Assembly: GCA_963800275.1 (NCBI GenBank)
Contig: CAWDAI010000007.1
Coordinates: 372,001-436,000 of the forward strand
DNA: 64,000 nt
Direction of reading: 5' to 3'
Origin: JAFMJV01 sp963800275
Lineage (GTDB): Bacteria; Chloroflexota; Limnocylindria; Limnocylindrales; CSP1-4
Positions 62,462 to 64,000 of this stretch are shown here, piece by piece. The stretch's first letter is position 1. Every line of letters starts with the position of its first letter. The notes beneath the pieces are model-generated. The model did no database searches and was not told where the DNA came from. It saw only the letters and a list, made by a program, of their open reading frames with translations. The position numbers and the translations under genes were made by a program.

Positions 62462-63886
62462 TTAGCTGCCGGACGCGACGTTCTCGGCTCCAACCAGATC
62501 CTGCAGGCTGCTTTCGTAGGCCTGGGCCGCATCAGCGACCGAGACGCCAGAGGCGGCGTCCTCGGCTGCCTTCTGGAGCAGCTGCGAGACCTGTGGGTAG
62601 ACCGCGAGGCCTGGCCTCGTGGCGGTGATGGGGAGGACCTCCTGGGACACGAAGCTCAGGAGTGGGTCGCCGGACAGCGTCTCGTCGTTGACGTCCTGGC
62701 GCTGTGTGATGCGGGCCGCGTTCTCCACCTGCTTGAGCACGGCGTCGTGGGAGTTCATGAACTCCATCAACGCCCATGCCTCGGCCGGATGCTGCGTGTT
62801 CGGGTTCAGGACCCGACCGCCACCGCCGGACATGCTCACGAAGTCCTGGCCGTTGATGCCCGAGCCCGGCTCCTCAGCCGGGATCTTGGCCCAGCCCACG
62901 ATCTCGTTCCGGTCCGGGATGGGAGCGGTGCCGGTGTCAGGATTGATGACGCCTCGCCACAGGTAGTCACCCTCCAGCAGCATCCCGATGCGCCCTTCGG
63001 CGAAGTCCTGGAACGAGCGATCACGCCCGTCCTGTCGAAGCTGCAGATCGGCGTCACCGAGCTGGTCGTTCTGATAGATGTCGGCGTAGAGCTGGAGCAT
63101 CGCCTCGAACTCGGGCGTGTCACCCAGCCACTGGCCGGTGTCCTCGTCGTAGATGCGCTTGCCGGTACCGACGAGGAGCGGCAGGACGCCCTGCATCGCG
63201 GTCGCCTCGCCCATCGAGACGCCGGCGTTGATCTGGAGCGGGTTGACGTCGGGCAACGCGTCCTTGAGCTGCTGGGCCGCGTCGAGGATGTCCTGCCAGC
63301 TGGTCGGCTGCCAGTCGGTCGGGAGACCCGCTTGCTCGAACAGGTCCTTGCGGAAGTAGAGGATGCGCCCGTCGGTGCCGGCCGGCACGCCATAGCGCGC
63401 GCCCTCGAAGGACATCAGACCCTGGACGGCTTGGGGGATCTGGTCCCAGCCGTCCCAGCTGTCGACGGCGTCCGTGCCGACGACGTCATCGAGCGGGGTG
63501 ATGAAGCCGGCCTGGGCGAACTCGCCGACCCAGATGCCGTCGATGTTGATGACGTCGTCGCCGGTCCCGGCACCGAGATCGAGCGCGAGCTGGGCCTTGT
63601 AGTCCTCGTCGTCGACGCCGCGGCCCTGGAAGGTCACCGTCACGTCCTTGCCCTGGTCCGCCATCATCTGCTCGAACGTGGGGATGACGTAATCCTCGAT
63701 CCAGGTCGCCTCGGCGTCGTTCTTGCCGCCGACGATCGCATTCGAGGCGATCGAGAGGGCGACGGGACCGCTGTCACCCGCCGCAGGCGAAGCATCCTGG
63801 GCGACGGCGGGAGCGGCGAGTGCCAGTGTCAGGACGCTCGCGCCCAAGAGGGCGCCGCGCCGTGTTCGATCGGCTGACCACATCAT
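62462..63886 (-). CDS. sugar ABC substrate-binding protein of the mannosidase operon
   Basis: This 474-residue family 1 solute-binding protein starts at ATG 63886, with GGAGG seven bases upstream. A signal peptide covers residues 1-29 (RRGALLGASVLTLALAAPAV followed by AQDASP). Binding-protein features include IDGIWVGEFAQAGFITPLDD, GVPAGTDGRILYFRKDLFEQ, NQGLP-type linkers and QHPAEAWALMEFMNSHDAVL near the C-terminus. As the first gene of the mannosidase operon it should capture a mannoside or mannose-containing oligosaccharide. Confidence 0.93.
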   Translation of the reverse strand: MMWSADRTRRGALLGASVLTLALAAPAVAQDASPAAGDSGPVALSIASNAIVGGKNDAEATWIEDYVIPTFEQMMADQGKDVTVTFQGRGVDDEDYKAQLALDLGAGTGDDVINIDGIWVGEFAQAGFITPLDDVVGTDAVDSWDGWDQIPQAVQGLMSFEGARYGVPAGTDGRILYFRKDLFEQAGLPTDWQPTSWQDILDAAQQLKDALPDVNPLQINAGVSMGEATAMQGVLPLLVGTGKRIYDEDTGQWLGDTPEFEAMLQLYADIYQNDQLGDADLQLRQDGRDRSFQDFAEGRIGMLLEGDYLWRGVINPDTGTAPIPDRNEIVGWAKIPAEEPGSGINGQDFVSMSGGGGRVLNPNTQHPAEAWALMEFMNSHDAVLKQVENAARITQRQDVNDETLSGDPLLSFVSQEVLPITATRPGLAVYPQVSQLLQKAAEDAASGVSVADAAQAYESSLQDLVGAENVASGS

Positions 63887-63982
63887 GTCAAGTCCTCCTT
63901 GTCTCCAGCGACGCCTTCGTCCCCCATCTGTCGTCGGTCGTCGCTTTCACACCAGCCCTGCGGGCCTGGCGACATCTGGCCG

Positions 63983-63996
63983 TGTGAACGGTCACA
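63983..63996. promoter_or_regulatory. LacI-family consensus operator upstream of the mannosidase operon
   Basis: TGTGAACGGTCACA fits the general LacI/GalR operator TGNNANCGNTNNCA at every fixed position, with the central CG. It lies 97 bases upstream of the binding-protein ATG, where a repressor or roadblock site is expected. It differs from the GAAACGTTTC operators of the island, in line with two separate LacI proteins. Confidence 0.65.
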
Positions 63997-64000
63997 TGGC

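Noticed and set aside
62401..62532. N-terminal extension of the MalF-like permease to ATG 62532
   Set aside because: It would overlap the binding-protein gene by 70 bases. It lacks a ribosome site, and its residues are unlike permease N-termini.
63983..63996. Reading TGTGAACGGTCACA as a Crp site
   Set aside because: Crp needs TGTGA and TCACA separated by six bases, and here the spacer is four. The site fits the LacI-family consensus exactly, and a lacI gene lies in the operon.
1..64000. CRISPR array, rRNA, phage structural genes or a recognisable defence system
   Set aside because: No regularly spaced repeats, no rRNA-like sequence, no phage capsid or tail motifs and no nuclease, restriction or retron motifs were seen. 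The AAA/STAND proteins carry cyclase domains rather than defence effectors.

Overview
The window is high-GC DNA with dense genes, ATGA/GTGA start-stop overlaps and frequent GTG starts. Large single-chain proteins joining a nucleotide cyclase, an AAA ATPase and TPRs, PRC-barrel proteins and many ABC sugar importers suggest a soil or freshwater Chloroflexota (Limnocylindria/Ellin6529-like) or a related high-GC heterotroph. No phylogenetic marker gene is present, so this placement is tentative. || 1-10.4 kb: a PRC-barrel protein running off the left edge, a 38-residue membrane protein, a membrane-anchored two-repeat (OB-like) protein, a CPA-type cation/H+ antiporter, a polytopic membrane protein, two broken genes (a histidine kinase fused to a response-regulator tail, and a glutamate dehydrogenase remnant), and an intact three-gene carbohydrate ABC importer with a strong hairpin behind the binding-protein gene. 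|| 10.4-25.5 kb: mostly minus strand. It holds a secreted propeller-like protein, a dipeptide-type ABC importer (binding protein and two permeases) bracketed by two paralogous adenylate cyclase/AAA/TPR proteins, and a Crp-type regulator directly upstream of the second cyclase. A 27-residue lysine-rich ORF, an MFS remnant, a possible IS end and a channel-like protein without a GYG filter follow. || 25.5-52.85 kb: an apparent genomic island. Its right end is an intact tRNA-Thr(CGT). Its left end is a 50-base exact copy of that tRNA's 3' half plus flank. No integrase is visible, but an IS3 orfA stub and truncated genes lie inside. The cargo is a carbohydrate/cyclitol catabolic set: iolB, SDR, Gfo/Idh, DapA-like and enolase-superfamily genes, an ABC importer, 2-oxoacid dehydrogenase E2/E1alpha/E1beta, an FGGY kinase, a HAD protein, iolC, an alpha/beta hydrolase, a ROK kinase, CoA transferases, a 2-hydroxyacid dehydrogenase, a xylose-isomerase-like TIM barrel, a LacI regulator and a cyclase-family hydrolase. 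Three copies of one tandem LacI-type operator sit at the three main promoter regions, so the LacI protein at 50.2 kb probably controls the whole island. Many genes between 26.1 and 47.5 kb carry single-base frameshifts while keeping family motifs across the breaks. This means either sequence error in a thinly covered stretch or recent decay. || 52.8-64 kb: tRNA-Thr, a GlsB/YeaQ-type membrane protein, then an intact eight-gene minus-strand operon: binding protein, two permeases, ABC ATPase, PHP metallohydrolase, LacI regulator, GH38 alpha-mannosidase and Gfo/Idh oxidoreductase. A perfect LacI-family consensus operator lies upstream of its first gene. This looks like a mannoside uptake and hydrolysis operon. 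Its ATPase is the only sugar-ABC ATPase in the window and may also serve the importers that lack one.
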